A stretch of 11,139 nucleotides of DNA from JAGLSB01 sp023135955 (lineage in GTDB: Bacteria > Bacteroidota > Bacteroidia > Bacteroidales > GCA-2748055): positions 1 through 11,139 of the forward strand of contig DAOVIO010000138.1 in assembly GCA_030673645.1 (NCBI GenBank). The letters are read 5' to 3'. The notes beneath the pieces were generated by a model that saw only the letters and a list, made by a program, of their open reading frames with translations, made no database searches and was not told where the DNA came from. The position numbers and the translations under genes were made by a program. This document shows positions 1 to 6,573 of this stretch, in pieces. Within the stretch, counting starts at the first letter, position 1. The number at the start of each line of letters is the position of its first letter.

Positions 1-134
1 AAGTTAAGAGGTTATGAAGTTATGCAGTTAAGAAGTTAAGAGGTTATGAAGTTATGCAGTTAAGAAGTTAAGAGGTTATGAAGTTATGCAGTTAAGAAGT
101 TAAGAGGTTATGAAGTTATGCAGTTAAGAAGTTA
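1..134. repeat. 32-bp tandem repeat built from four octamers, 4 copies plus a partial
   Basis: Four perfect copies of a 32-bp unit occupy 1-32, 33-64, 65-96 and 97-128, with the first six bases of a fifth at 129-134. Each unit is itself four related octamers: AAGTTAAG, AGGTTATG, AAGTTATG, CAGTTAAG (consensus (A/C)(A/G)GTTA(A/T)G). The array starts at the window edge, so its true length is unknown. The identical 32-bp units point to recent duplication of an older octamer array. No coding or promoter function is visible. Confidence 0.95.
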
Positions 135-144
135 TCAAAAGACC

Positions 145-240
145 AACAACTAAACCACTCAACCACTCAACCACTCAACCACTTAACTACTCAACCACTA
201 AACCACTCAACCACTCAACAACTCAACCACTCAACTCCCT
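145..240. repeat. Octamer tandem array (consensus AACCACTC), about 12 units, abutting the rimO start
   Basis: Twelve consecutive octamers fit the consensus AACCACTC. Six are exact (153, 161, 169, 201, 209, 225); the others differ at one to three positions, for example AACTACTC at 185, AACAACTC at 217 and the degenerate AACTCCCT at 233. The array ends four bases before the rimO ATG, so any rimO leader RNA would consist largely of it. A period of 8 is not a multiple of 3, so it is not a coding repeat. The sequence before the ATG is C-rich and gives no Shine-Dalgarno site. Confidence 0.93.
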
Positions 241-244
241 CCCA

Positions 245-1543
245 ATGAAGATAAACCTAATAACCCTCGGGTGCTCAAAAAATCTGGTCGACTCCGAGCG
301 ATTAATTCATCAGTTTGAAAGAAACGGTCACACTGTTTTGCACAATGCAGAAGAATTTACCGATGCTGTAATTATTAACACTTGTGGCTTTATACTCGAT
401 GCAAAAACAGAGTCGATAGAAAATATTCTTCGCATTATCGAGGCTAAAGAGCAAGGGCTGGTGAAAAAAATTATCGTCATGGGATGTCTTTCACAGCGAT
501 ACTCACAAAGTTTGAAGGAAGAAATGCCTGAAATAGATTCTTTTTATGGGGTAAATGATCATGAGGCAATATTGGCAGATCTTGAGTCACAATACTATGC
601 CGGTGAACTTTATCAAAGATCCCTATTAACACCATCCCATTATGCTTATTTAAAAGTTGCTGAAGGCTGTAACCGTAATTGTTCTTTTTGTGCAATTCCT
701 GCAATCAGGGGAAGACAAAAATCAATATCTATTCCGGAACTTGTAAAGGAAGCCGAAGAGCTTGTCAAAAAAGGTGTTAAGGAAGTCATTCTTATAGCAC
801 AAGATCTAACATCTTATGGAACAGATATATATAATAAGAAAGCATTACCGCAACTCCTGGAAGAACTTGTGAAAATTGAAGATATTCAGTGGTTAAGATT
901 GCATTATACTTATCCTCATAAGTTCCCTGCCGATGAAATTATTCAATTAATGAAGGATCATTCTAAAATTTGTAAATATTTAGACATTCCGGTTCAGCAC
1001 ATAAGCGATAGTGTTCTTAAAGACATGAACAGAGGTCACGGGAGTAAAGAAGTGAATGAAATAATTGAAAAATTCAGAAAAGAAATACCAGATATTACTG
1101 TTCGAACTACATTAATTACCGGATTCCCCGGGGAAACTACTGATGACTTTAATTCTTTAAGAAATTTAGTAAGAACAGTTCAATTTGATCGTCTTGGAGT
1201 CTTTACTTATTCTCATGAGGAGGGAACTCCTGCATATGATAAATTCGAAGATTTAATAGATAATGAGCTAAAAGTAAGCAGAATGGAAGAGTTACTTGAA
1301 ATTCAAGAAACTATTTCATTGGAAAATAATCAAAAGAAACTTAACAATAATTTCAAAGTACTTATCGACGATCTTGAAGGTGAATTTTATGTTGGAAGAA
1401 CAGAATTCGATTCGCCTGAGGTAGATAATGAAGTACTAATCCCCGCAGAAAATATAGAGCTTCAAATTGGAGAGTTTTACGATGTGGAAATATATGATGC
1501 TACTGAATTTGATTTGTATGGTAGAATAAGTTTTGAGATTTGA
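245..1543 (+). CDS. rimO: Ribosomal protein S12 (Asp) methylthiotransferase RimO
   Basis: RimO is a radical-SAM enzyme that adds a methylthio group to the conserved Asp of ribosomal protein S12 (Asp89 in E. coli numbering), in the cytoplasm. The 432-residue length is normal for the family. The N-terminal methylthiotransferase domain carries the three cluster cysteines C10 (LGCSKN), C47 (NTCG) and C81 (MGCLSQRY). The radical-SAM domain has the CxxxCxxC motif at C142, C146 and C149 (GCNRNCSFCAIP), which binds the second 4Fe-4S cluster and SAM. A TRAM domain fills roughly residues 365-432. The LGCSKNLVDSE opening and the overall length favour RimO over the tRNA enzyme MiaB. ATG at 245 gives the canonical N-terminus; there is no Shine-Dalgarno, as is usual in Bacteroidota. 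It lies 61 bp upstream of the sulfatase on the same strand, but no functional link is evident. Confidence 0.96.
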   Translation: MKINLITLGCSKNLVDSERLIHQFERNGHTVLHNAEEFTDAVIINTCGFILDAKTESIENILRIIEAKEQGLVKKIIVMGCLSQRYSQSLKEEMPEIDSFYGVNDHEAILADLESQYYAGELYQRSLLTPSHYAYLKVAEGCNRNCSFCAIPAIRGRQKSISIPELVKEAEELVKKGVKEVILIAQDLTSYGTDIYNKKALPQLLEELVKIEDIQWLRLHYTYPHKFPADEIIQLMKDHSKICKYLDIPVQHISDSVLKDMNRGHGSKEVNEIIEKFRKEIPDITVRTTLITGFPGETTDDFNSLRNLVRTVQFDRLGVFTYSHEEGTPAYDKFEDLIDNELKVSRMEELLEIQETISLENNQKKLNNNFKVLIDDLEGEFYVGRTEFDSPEVDNEVLIPAENIELQIGEFYDVEIYDATEFDLYGRISFEI

Positions 1544-1559
1544 GATTTGAGCTTAGAGT
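1532..1559. repeat. 7-bp tandem repeat (TTTGAGA) overlapping the rimO stop
   Basis: Four consecutive heptamers occur: TTTGAGA, TTTGAGA, TTTGAGC and TTAGAGT. The first two include the last codons and the TGA stop of rimO (1541-1543). This is a separate short-period family from the octamers upstream of the gene. It may be simple slippage; no function is evident. Confidence 0.75.
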
Positions 1560-1604
1560 TTGTTTAGAATGAGTATATTTATTTTCTAAATAATACTTAT
1601 CTGT

Positions 1605-3128
1605 ATGAAGCAATTATTTTTTCTATTGTCTGCTTTGTCAATTCTTACAGCTTGCAGGAATAAAGAAAAGAAGAATCAGATACCAAATATCATATTTTTC
1701 TTAGCTGATGATCTGGGATATGGAGAATTGGGCGTTTATGGTCAGGAGAAAATATTAACTCCCAATATTGATGCTCTGGCTGAGAATGGAATGCGATTTA
1801 CACAGCATTATTCCGGCGCACCAGTTAGTGCACCAGCAAGAGGTGTTTTACTTACCGGATTACATACTGGCCATGCTTATATTAGAGGAAATGATGAATG
1901 GCGTGAACGTGGAGAAGTATGGGACTACGCAAAAGCTTGTTTAGACCCTGGCCTGGAAGGTCAACGACCTATCCCTGAAACAACAATTACACTCTCTGGA
2001 TTATTGAAAGATGCAGGATACAAAACGGGAATATTTGGCAAATGGGGCCTGGGAGCCCCTGCTACGGAAGGTGTCCCAAATCTACAAGGCTTCGATTATT
2101 TTTATGGATACAACTGTCAGCGACAGGCACACAACTTATATCCTCCACATTTATGGGAGAATGATACTAAAGTACAATTGAATAATGAGATTGTAGTTCC
2201 CGGTACCAGGCTCGATTCTCTTGCTGACCCCTATGATGAAGGCAGTTACGCCATATACCAACAAAATGAATACGGCCCGGAAAAAATTCATGAAAAAGCA
2301 TTGGAATTTCTGAAAAGGAATAAGGATAATCCATTTTTCATGTATTATGCATCTCCTTTACCACATCTCCCCATTCAGGTTCCTCGGGAATATGTTGAAA
2401 GTTATATTGAAATCTTTGGCGATGAAGAACCATATACAGGTAAAGCTTATTTCCCAAATCGATATCCCCGGGCTTCCTATGCCGCAATGATTAGTTATCT
2501 TGATAATCAATTAGGAGAGTTGGTTTCTAGTTTTAAAGATATGGGAATCTATGAGAACACACTGATAATTTTCACAAGTGACAACGGACCTACATATACT
2601 GGTGGGGTAGACCCTGAGTTTTTCAATAGTGCAAAACCATTCTCCAATGTCTATGGAAGAACCAAAGGATCAGTGTATGAAGGAGGAATCCGGGTTCCAT
2701 TTATAGCCAGTTGGCCTGGTCAGATTAAAGCAGGTACAGAGAGCAATCACATTTCTGCTTTTTATGATGTAATGCCAACTCTTTGTGAAATTGCCGGAAT
2801 AGCACCCTCTGAATATACCGATGGGATAAGTTTTAAGCCTGAGCTATTGAGTCAGGAACAAAAGCATCACGATTTTCTTTATTGGGAATTTCCTGCATAC
2901 AAAGGACAACAGGCAGTTAGAATGGGAAAATGGAAAGCTATTCGTAAAAATATCTTCAATGGAAATATGTATATCGAATTATATGATTTGGAAAAAGATT
3001 TGGAAGAAAAGAATGATGTTTCAGATCAATTCCCTGAAGTTGTAGCCGAAATAGAAGCAATTATGAAAAGTGAGCATACAGTATCCTCAATTGAAAGATT
3101 CCAATTTCCTCAGTTGGGTGATCAGTAG
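1605..3128 (+). CDS. Sulfatase lipoprotein, Ser-type (arylsulfatase family)
   Basis: This is a sulfate-ester hydrolase of the formylglycine sulfatase family, 507 residues. The N-terminus is a lipoprotein signal with lipobox LTAC and acylated C17. The residues after it (RNKEKK) are basic, so the protein lacks the acidic surface-export signal and probably faces the periplasm. Visible active-site parts are the metal-binding DD at 35-36, the motif S75-A-P-A-R79 in which S75 would be oxidised to formylglycine, K146 (GKWGLG), H254 (PHLP), D326-N327 (SDNG) and K354 (GRTKG). A typical C-terminal subdomain follows from about residue 430. Ser-type sulfatases need an anSME-type radical-SAM maturase, which is not in this window. 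In Bacteroidota such enzymes usually desulfate host or algal glycans, but the actual substrate cannot be read here. No polysaccharide-utilisation genes are adjacent. ATG at 1605 is chosen because it gives a complete signal peptide. Confidence 0.93.
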   Translation: MKQLFFLLSALSILTACRNKEKKNQIPNIIFFLADDLGYGELGVYGQEKILTPNIDALAENGMRFTQHYSGAPVSAPARGVLLTGLHTGHAYIRGNDEWRERGEVWDYAKACLDPGLEGQRPIPETTITLSGLLKDAGYKTGIFGKWGLGAPATEGVPNLQGFDYFYGYNCQRQAHNLYPPHLWENDTKVQLNNEIVVPGTRLDSLADPYDEGSYAIYQQNEYGPEKIHEKALEFLKRNKDNPFFMYYASPLPHLPIQVPREYVESYIEIFGDEEPYTGKAYFPNRYPRASYAAMISYLDNQLGELVSSFKDMGIYENTLIIFTSDNGPTYTGGVDPEFFNSAKPFSNVYGRTKGSVYEGGIRVPFIASWPGQIKAGTESNHISAFYDVMPTLCEIAGIAPSEYTDGISFKPELLSQEQKHHDFLYWEFPAYKGQQAVRMGKWKAIRKNIFNGNMYIELYDLEKDLEEKNDVSDQFPEVVAEIEAIMKSEHTVSSIERFQFPQLGDQ

Positions 3129-3165
3129 GAATAGACGATCAAGAAGCAAACCCTTTTGGAATTAA

Positions 3166-3208
3166 TAAACCACTATGGATTGAAATCCATAGTGGTTTAT
3201 TTTTTTTT
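3166..3208 (+). terminator. Strong intrinsic terminator after the sulfatase gene
   Basis: A perfect 15-bp stem (3166-3180 with 3185-3199) encloses the loop TGAA and is followed directly by nine T residues (3200-3208). It lies 37 bases past the sulfatase stop. On the minus strand the hairpin is not followed by a T-run, so it mainly serves plus-strand transcription. Its T-tract is also the last Lys codons of the truncated toxin frame on the opposite strand. Confidence 0.95.
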
Positions 3209-3277
3209 ATCTTTTGCAATGAATTCAACTTGATTAGCGAGTTTTTCTTTGAAATCCTCGGTAATATTAATTTTCAT
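3197..3277 (-). pseudogene. Truncated ParE/RelE-like toxin (first 26 codons only)
   Basis: The minus strand reads MKINITEDFKEKL, then ANQVEFIAKD, then KKK and a stop. The opening resembles the first helix of Bacteroidota ParE/RelE-family toxins, which typically start with a short strand, then FxxxLxxQVxYIAKDKPxAAxKF, and run to about 95-100 residues. The match stops after IAKD; the remaining frame is the A-rich complement of the sulfatase terminator's T-tract. About three quarters of the protein, including the whole catalytic or gyrase-binding region, is missing, so it cannot be an active toxin. Its ATG overlaps the end of the antitoxin remnant by 11 bases, the coupling expected of an antitoxin-toxin operon. 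The family assignment is from memory of sequence patterns and needs a profile search. Confidence 0.6.
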
Positions 3278-3499
3278 ATTTTGAAATTCGGTTTTCTAAT
3301 TCATTTTCAAGTTCATCAATTCCAGTAAATTTTGTTTGATTATTATCAATCTTTTTCAATTCCTTCTCCAAATATTCTTTTACTTCCAGATAGTTTTCAT
3401 TTTCTTCAATTATCTGAATCTCTTCTCTTTTAAATCTACTCTCAACTACATTAAATTATTGTAGATTTTCTCATTTACTCTTAATCTTATCGTTTGCAT
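3267..3499 (-). pseudogene. Disrupted antitoxin gene of a type II toxin-antitoxin pair
   Basis: On the minus strand an ATG at 3499 reads MQTIRLRVNEKIYNNLM and then hits TAG (3448-3446). A one-base shift within about 3437-3448 restores a long frame that reads SRFKREEIQIIEENENYL, continues through KEYLEKELKK and ends ELENRISKYEN at TAA (3269-3267). The total of 233 bases is one short of 78 codons, consistent with a single deletion; the TAG probably replaced TGG (Trp). Joined together, the product resembles the roughly 78-residue acidic antitoxins that precede ParE/RelE toxins in Bacteroidota (MxTIxxRVNxKxYxxLMWLLSxF..., with an EYLxKEL segment and a C-terminal helix). Two independent lesions and the wrecked partner make it a pseudogene, unless the lesions are sequencing errors. 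Confidence 0.65.
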
Positions 3500-3514
3500 A
3501 GTTTATGTTTTTAT

Positions 3515-3522
3515 CAAAGATA
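3515..3522 (-). promoter_or_regulatory. Possible -7 element of the toxin-antitoxin remnant
   Basis: The minus strand reads TATCTTTG, an exact match to the Bacteroidota -7 consensus TAnnTTTG, 15 bases before the antitoxin ATG. No matching TTG -33 element was found at the expected 19-21 base spacing, so this is only half a promoter. It could be a relic of the original operon promoter. Confidence 0.35.
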
Positions 3523-3664
3523 CAAAATTGGTAGGGAATCCTTAATTTTTGAAATTATTACTGGTCAACTAATATATATAGTTACAGTTGTGATTTGATA
3601 AAAAATTGGAATAAGAAATACTGACACCCAAAAATATCCAGATCCATTCGAAAACCACTATTAA
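3523..3664. other. AT-rich spacer with no recognised content
   Basis: Between the antitoxin remnant and the degenerate repeat copies I see no open frame, hairpin or promoter pair that I can support on either strand. It contains a short TA-dinucleotide run (3571-3580). It may be further decayed DNA. Confidence 0.5.
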
Positions 3665-3727
3665 TCCCAAACAAAGCCTCCATTGTCTTTTCAATAATAC
3701 TCATCAGTCCGTCTTAAGCGGAGGACT
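3665..3727. repeat. Degenerate outlying copies of the 41-bp repeat
   Basis: The stretch 3665-3681 reads TCCCAAACAAAG then CCTCC, the linker of the 41-bp array with two bases missing. At 3706-3727 an imperfect hairpin (AGTCC with GGACT, also GTCCG with CGGA) resembles the array's GTCCGC hairpin. The hairpin CTCAC-AAACAAA-GTGAG at 3742-3758, between these and the array, keeps the AAACAAAGTG core. Together they show the array was once longer on this side. Confidence 0.7.
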
Positions 3728-3761
3728 CACCAATGCAGTGACTCACAAACAAAGTGAGCAT

Positions 3762-3909
3762 CTCCCAAGTCCGCACCAGCGGACATCTCCCAAACAAAGT
3801 GCCTCCCAAGTCCGCGACAGCGGACATCTCCCAAACAAAGTGCCTCCCAAGTCCGCACCAGCGGACATCTCCCAAACAAAGTGCCTCCCAAGTCCGCGAC
3901 AGCGGACGC
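3762..3909. repeat. 41-bp tandem hairpin array with alternating loops, downstream of clpC
   Basis: Four perfect hairpins begin exactly 41 bp apart at 3769, 3810, 3851 and 3892. Each is GTCCGC-NNNN-GCGGAC, with loops ACCA, GACA, ACCA, GACA in strict alternation, so the true repeat is an 82-bp pair. The 25-bp linkers carry CTCCCAA twice per unit (3762, 3787, 3803, 3828, 3844, 3869, 3885, alternating 25 and 16 bp apart) and an ACAAAGTGC core. The stretch is much richer in G+C than its surroundings. It lies immediately beyond the clpC stop and would be transcribed as the 3' end of the clpC message, where stacked hairpins could protect or end the RNA, though no T-run follows. The unit length is not a multiple of 3, so the short open frames through it are not genes. 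Confidence 0.95.
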
Positions 3910-3913
3910 CTCC

Positions 3914-3946
3914 CTACTACTACTACTACTTCTTCTTCTTCTTCTT
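3914..3946. repeat. Trinucleotide microsatellite spanning the clpC stop: (CTA)5(CTT)6
   Basis: Five CTA (3914-3928) are followed by six CTT (3929-3946). Read on the clpC strand this is six AAG (Lys) codons and then five TAG stops in frame. The two halves differ by one base per unit, so the stops may have arisen by A-to-T change and expansion in a longer AAG run. Slippage here would change the number of terminal lysines or stops without shifting the frame. Confidence 0.95.
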
Positions 3947-6445
3947 CAAAATCTTAATCTTAATAATCTCCTTCTTAGTATCCAGCCCAACAGAAAGAGT
4001 ATCTCCCTCACTTACATCTGCTTTAATAATCGCCTCTGCCATTGGATCTTCCAGATATTTTTGAATTGCTCGTTTGAGAGGACGTGCACCAAACTGTATG
4101 TCATAGCCTTTATCAATGATAAAATCTTTTGCAACAGCACTAATTTTAACCTGGTAACCAAGTCCGTGAATTCTCTCATACAATCCTTTGAGTTCGATAT
4201 CAATAATTTTGTAAATATCTTCTTTTGTCAGAGTATTAAATAGAATTACATCATCAACCCGATTTAGGAATTCGGGTGCAAATGTACGTTTTAAAGCCTT
4301 TTGAATAACTCCTTTAACATTCTCATTTACTCTTTCCTGTCTGTTTGCAGTATTAAAACCAACTCCAGTTCCAAAATCCTTAAGTTCCCTGGAACCAATA
4401 TTGGATGTCATGATTACAATAGTATTCCTGAAATCTACACGTCTTCCAAGGCTGTCTGTTAGCTGTCCTTCGTCCATAACCTGCAGCAGAATATGATAAA
4501 CATCGGGATGTGCTTTTTCAATCTCATCTAAAAGCACAACAGAGTATGGTTTTCTCCTGATTTTCTCAGTTAATTGTCCACCTTCTTCGTAACCAATATA
4601 TCCCGGAGGAGCTCCAACCAATCTTGATACAGAGAATTTTTCCATGTATTCGCTCATGTCGATGCGAATAAGGTTATCAACCGAATCGAATAGATACTGA
4701 GCCAGAACTTTGGCCAATTGAGTCTTTCCTACACCTGTTGGTCCAAGAAAAATAAAGCTGCCAATTGGTTTATTAGGATCTTTAAGTCCTGCACGATTAC
4801 GCTGAATTGATTTAACTATTTTTCCAATAGCTTCGTCTTGTCCAACTACATTGTCTTTCATTTCTTCACCCATTTTCAAAAGACGAGTTCCTTCAGCCTG
4901 TGCAATTCTTTGAACAGGAACTCCTGTCATCATTGCCACTACTTCAGCAACTTTTTCAGCATCAACTGTTTCCCTGTTTTTCGAAAGTTCCCTTTCCCAT
5001 TTTACTTTCTCCTGCTCTAATCCTTCAAGAAATTCTTTTTCCTTATCTCTAAAACTTGCAGCTCTCTCAAAATTTTGATTCTTAACAGCTTTTATTTTTT
5101 CACCTTTAATTTCTTCAATTCCTTCTTCAAGTTGTACAATACGCTGTGGGACAACAATATTAGATATATGTACGCGCGATCCAGATTCGTCCAAAGCATC
5201 AATTGCTTTGTCTGGAAGATGTCTATCAGAAATATACCGTTGAGTTAGCTTTACACAAGCTTCCAGAGCTTCAGCAGTATAGCTAACATTATGATGCTCT
5301 TCATATCTTTCTTTAATATTACTAAGAATCTCAAGAGTTTCATCCGCATCAGTCGGTTCAACCATAATCTTCTGAAACCTTCTTTCGAGAGCTCCGTCTT
5401 TTTCAATATATTGACGGTATTCATCAAGTGTAGTTGCTCCTATACATTGGATATCACCACGTGCCAGAGAGGGTTTAAGCATATTGGCGGCATCTAGAGA
5501 TCCTGTAGCTCCACCAGCACCTACAATGGTATGAATCTCATCAATAAATAAAATTATATTATCATTTTTCGCTAGTTCATTCAATATGGCTTTCATTCTT
5601 TCCTCAAACTGACCTCTGTATTTTGTTCCTGCCACTATTGATGCCAAATCGAGTGTAACCACACGCTTATCAAATAAAACTCTCGAAACTTTTCTTTGGA
5701 TTATCCTATTAGCAAGTCCTTCTGCAATAGCTGATTTCCCAACACCCGGCTCTCCGATTAATATCGGATTGTTTTTCTTTCTGCGACTGAGAATCTGAGC
5801 CAGTCTTTCAATTTCAATTTCTCTGCCAACCACAGGATCAAGGCGATCTTCCTCTGCAGCCTTTGTGAGATCAACACCAAAATTATCGAGGACAGGAGTA
5901 TCTGATGATTTTCCTTGTTGTGGTATTCCTCCACCCGGTTTTCCACCTGTTCCGAAAGAACCTTTTGCTTCATCATCCTCATCACCTGGAAAATCTGCTT
6001 TATTTTCAATTTCCTGAGACTCTATATGAGATCGTACATTGTTATACATTATGTTTTTTTCACTTAATGTTTGAGTAACAAAATTATTCTCATCTTTTAA
6101 AATCGCAAGTAATAGATGACCAGTATCAATTGTGCTGTCCTTCATAGATCTTGCTTCAAGATAAATGAGTTTCAAAATTCTTTCCGTTCCTTTTAAAAGA
6201 GGCAAATTATCTATATCTGTAATATGTGGTATTTCACCTTTTCGAACAAAATCCTCTATACCTTTTTTCAAATCATATAGCTCTGCACCCATCAATAACA
6301 GTACATCAATAGCAATTCCTTCACCATCTCTTAATATTCCAAGAAAAAGATGTTCAATACCCAAATGAGTATTGCCCAGACGAACTGCTTCTTCCTTGCT
6401 ATAACTTAAAACATCTCTTATTCTTTGTGAAAATTTAGCATCCAT
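3926..6445 (-). CDS. clpC: ClpC-type AAA+ unfoldase, ATPase subunit of the Clp protease
   Basis: ClpC is a hexameric cytoplasmic ATPase that unfolds proteins and threads them into the ClpP peptidase. The 839 residues show the full plan. The Clp N-domain is at 1-145 and a Gly-rich linker at about 160-178. AAA1 has Walker A GEPGVGKS (231-238) and Walker B ILFIDE (298-303). A middle domain with a UVR-like coiled segment (about 437-472) is shorter than in ClpB, fitting ClpC. AAA2 has Walker A GPTGVGKT (568-575), Walker B VVLLDE (636-641) and sensor-2 GARPLKR (786-792). The VGF tripeptide at 695-697 is the loop that docks on ClpP, which separates it from ClpB. The C-terminus ends in six lysines from a microsatellite. 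In Firmicutes clpC is run by CtsR and McsAB; none of these genes or the CtsR operator is visible here. It is divergent from gyrA. Confidence 0.96.
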   Translation of the reverse strand: MDAKFSQRIRDVLSYSKEEAVRLGNTHLGIEHLFLGILRDGEGIAIDVLLLMGAELYDLKKGIEDFVRKGEIPHITDIDNLPLLKGTERILKLIYLEARSMKDSTIDTGHLLLAILKDENNFVTQTLSEKNIMYNNVRSHIESQEIENKADFPGDEDDEAKGSFGTGGKPGGGIPQQGKSSDTPVLDNFGVDLTKAAEEDRLDPVVGREIEIERLAQILSRRKKNNPILIGEPGVGKSAIAEGLANRIIQRKVSRVLFDKRVVTLDLASIVAGTKYRGQFEERMKAILNELAKNDNIILFIDEIHTIVGAGGATGSLDAANMLKPSLARGDIQCIGATTLDEYRQYIEKDGALERRFQKIMVEPTDADETLEILSNIKERYEEHHNVSYTAEALEACVKLTQRYISDRHLPDKAIDALDESGSRVHISNIVVPQRIVQLEEGIEEIKGEKIKAVKNQNFERAASFRDKEKEFLEGLEQEKVKWERELSKNRETVDAEKVAEVVAMMTGVPVQRIAQAEGTRLLKMGEEMKDNVVGQDEAIGKIVKSIQRNRAGLKDPNKPIGSFIFLGPTGVGKTQLAKVLAQYLFDSVDNLIRIDMSEYMEKFSVSRLVGAPPGYIGYEEGGQLTEKIRRKPYSVVLLDEIEKAHPDVYHILLQVMDEGQLTDSLGRRVDFRNTIVIMTSNIGSRELKDFGTGVGFNTANRQERVNENVKGVIQKALKRTFAPEFLNRVDDVILFNTLTKEDIYKIIDIELKGLYERIHGLGYQVKISAVAKDFIIDKGYDIQFGARPLKRAIQKYLEDPMAEAIIKADVSEGDTLSVGLDTKKEIIKIKILKKKKKK

Positions 6446-6477
6446 ATCGAAAACTTTTTATCTGATTTTTAGTATTA

Positions 6478-6485
6478 CAAAATTA
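6478..6485 (-). promoter_or_regulatory. Candidate -7 element for clpC
   Basis: The minus strand reads TAATTTTG, matching TAnnTTTG, 32 bases before the clpC ATG. That would give a leader of roughly 25-30 bases. No clear TTG lies at the -33 position, so confidence is limited. Confidence 0.4.
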
Positions 6486-6573
6486 ATTTTCCTGAAAATT
6501 TAATTAAAAAACCTCTATTCTTCTTATTTACAGGACTATACATCACAAACATTCATGATATTTATATGATACA

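Noticed and set aside
477..704. Minus-strand open frame inside rimO, 75 codons
   Set aside because: It lies entirely antisense to a clearly conserved gene and shows no recognisable motif.
3166..3199. Bidirectional terminator serving the minus-strand toxin-antitoxin remnant
   Set aside because: The hairpin has no T-run on the minus-strand side, so only the plus-strand call is supported.
3680..3727. Possible hammerhead ribozyme on the minus strand: CTGATGAG followed by GAAAA
   Set aside because: The bases between the two core motifs cannot form stem II, and no matching stem III with a GUC-type cleavage site is evident. It is likely a chance match.
3762..3909. CRISPR-like regular spacing
   Set aside because: The linkers are identical rather than unique spacers, the whole 41-bp unit is repeated, and no cas gene is nearby.
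3738..4243. Three overlapping open frames of 67-120 codons on the plus strand
   Set aside because: They read through the 41-bp repeat and then antisense to clpC. The unit length is not a multiple of 3, the same repeat is translated in different frames, and the products are low-complexity.
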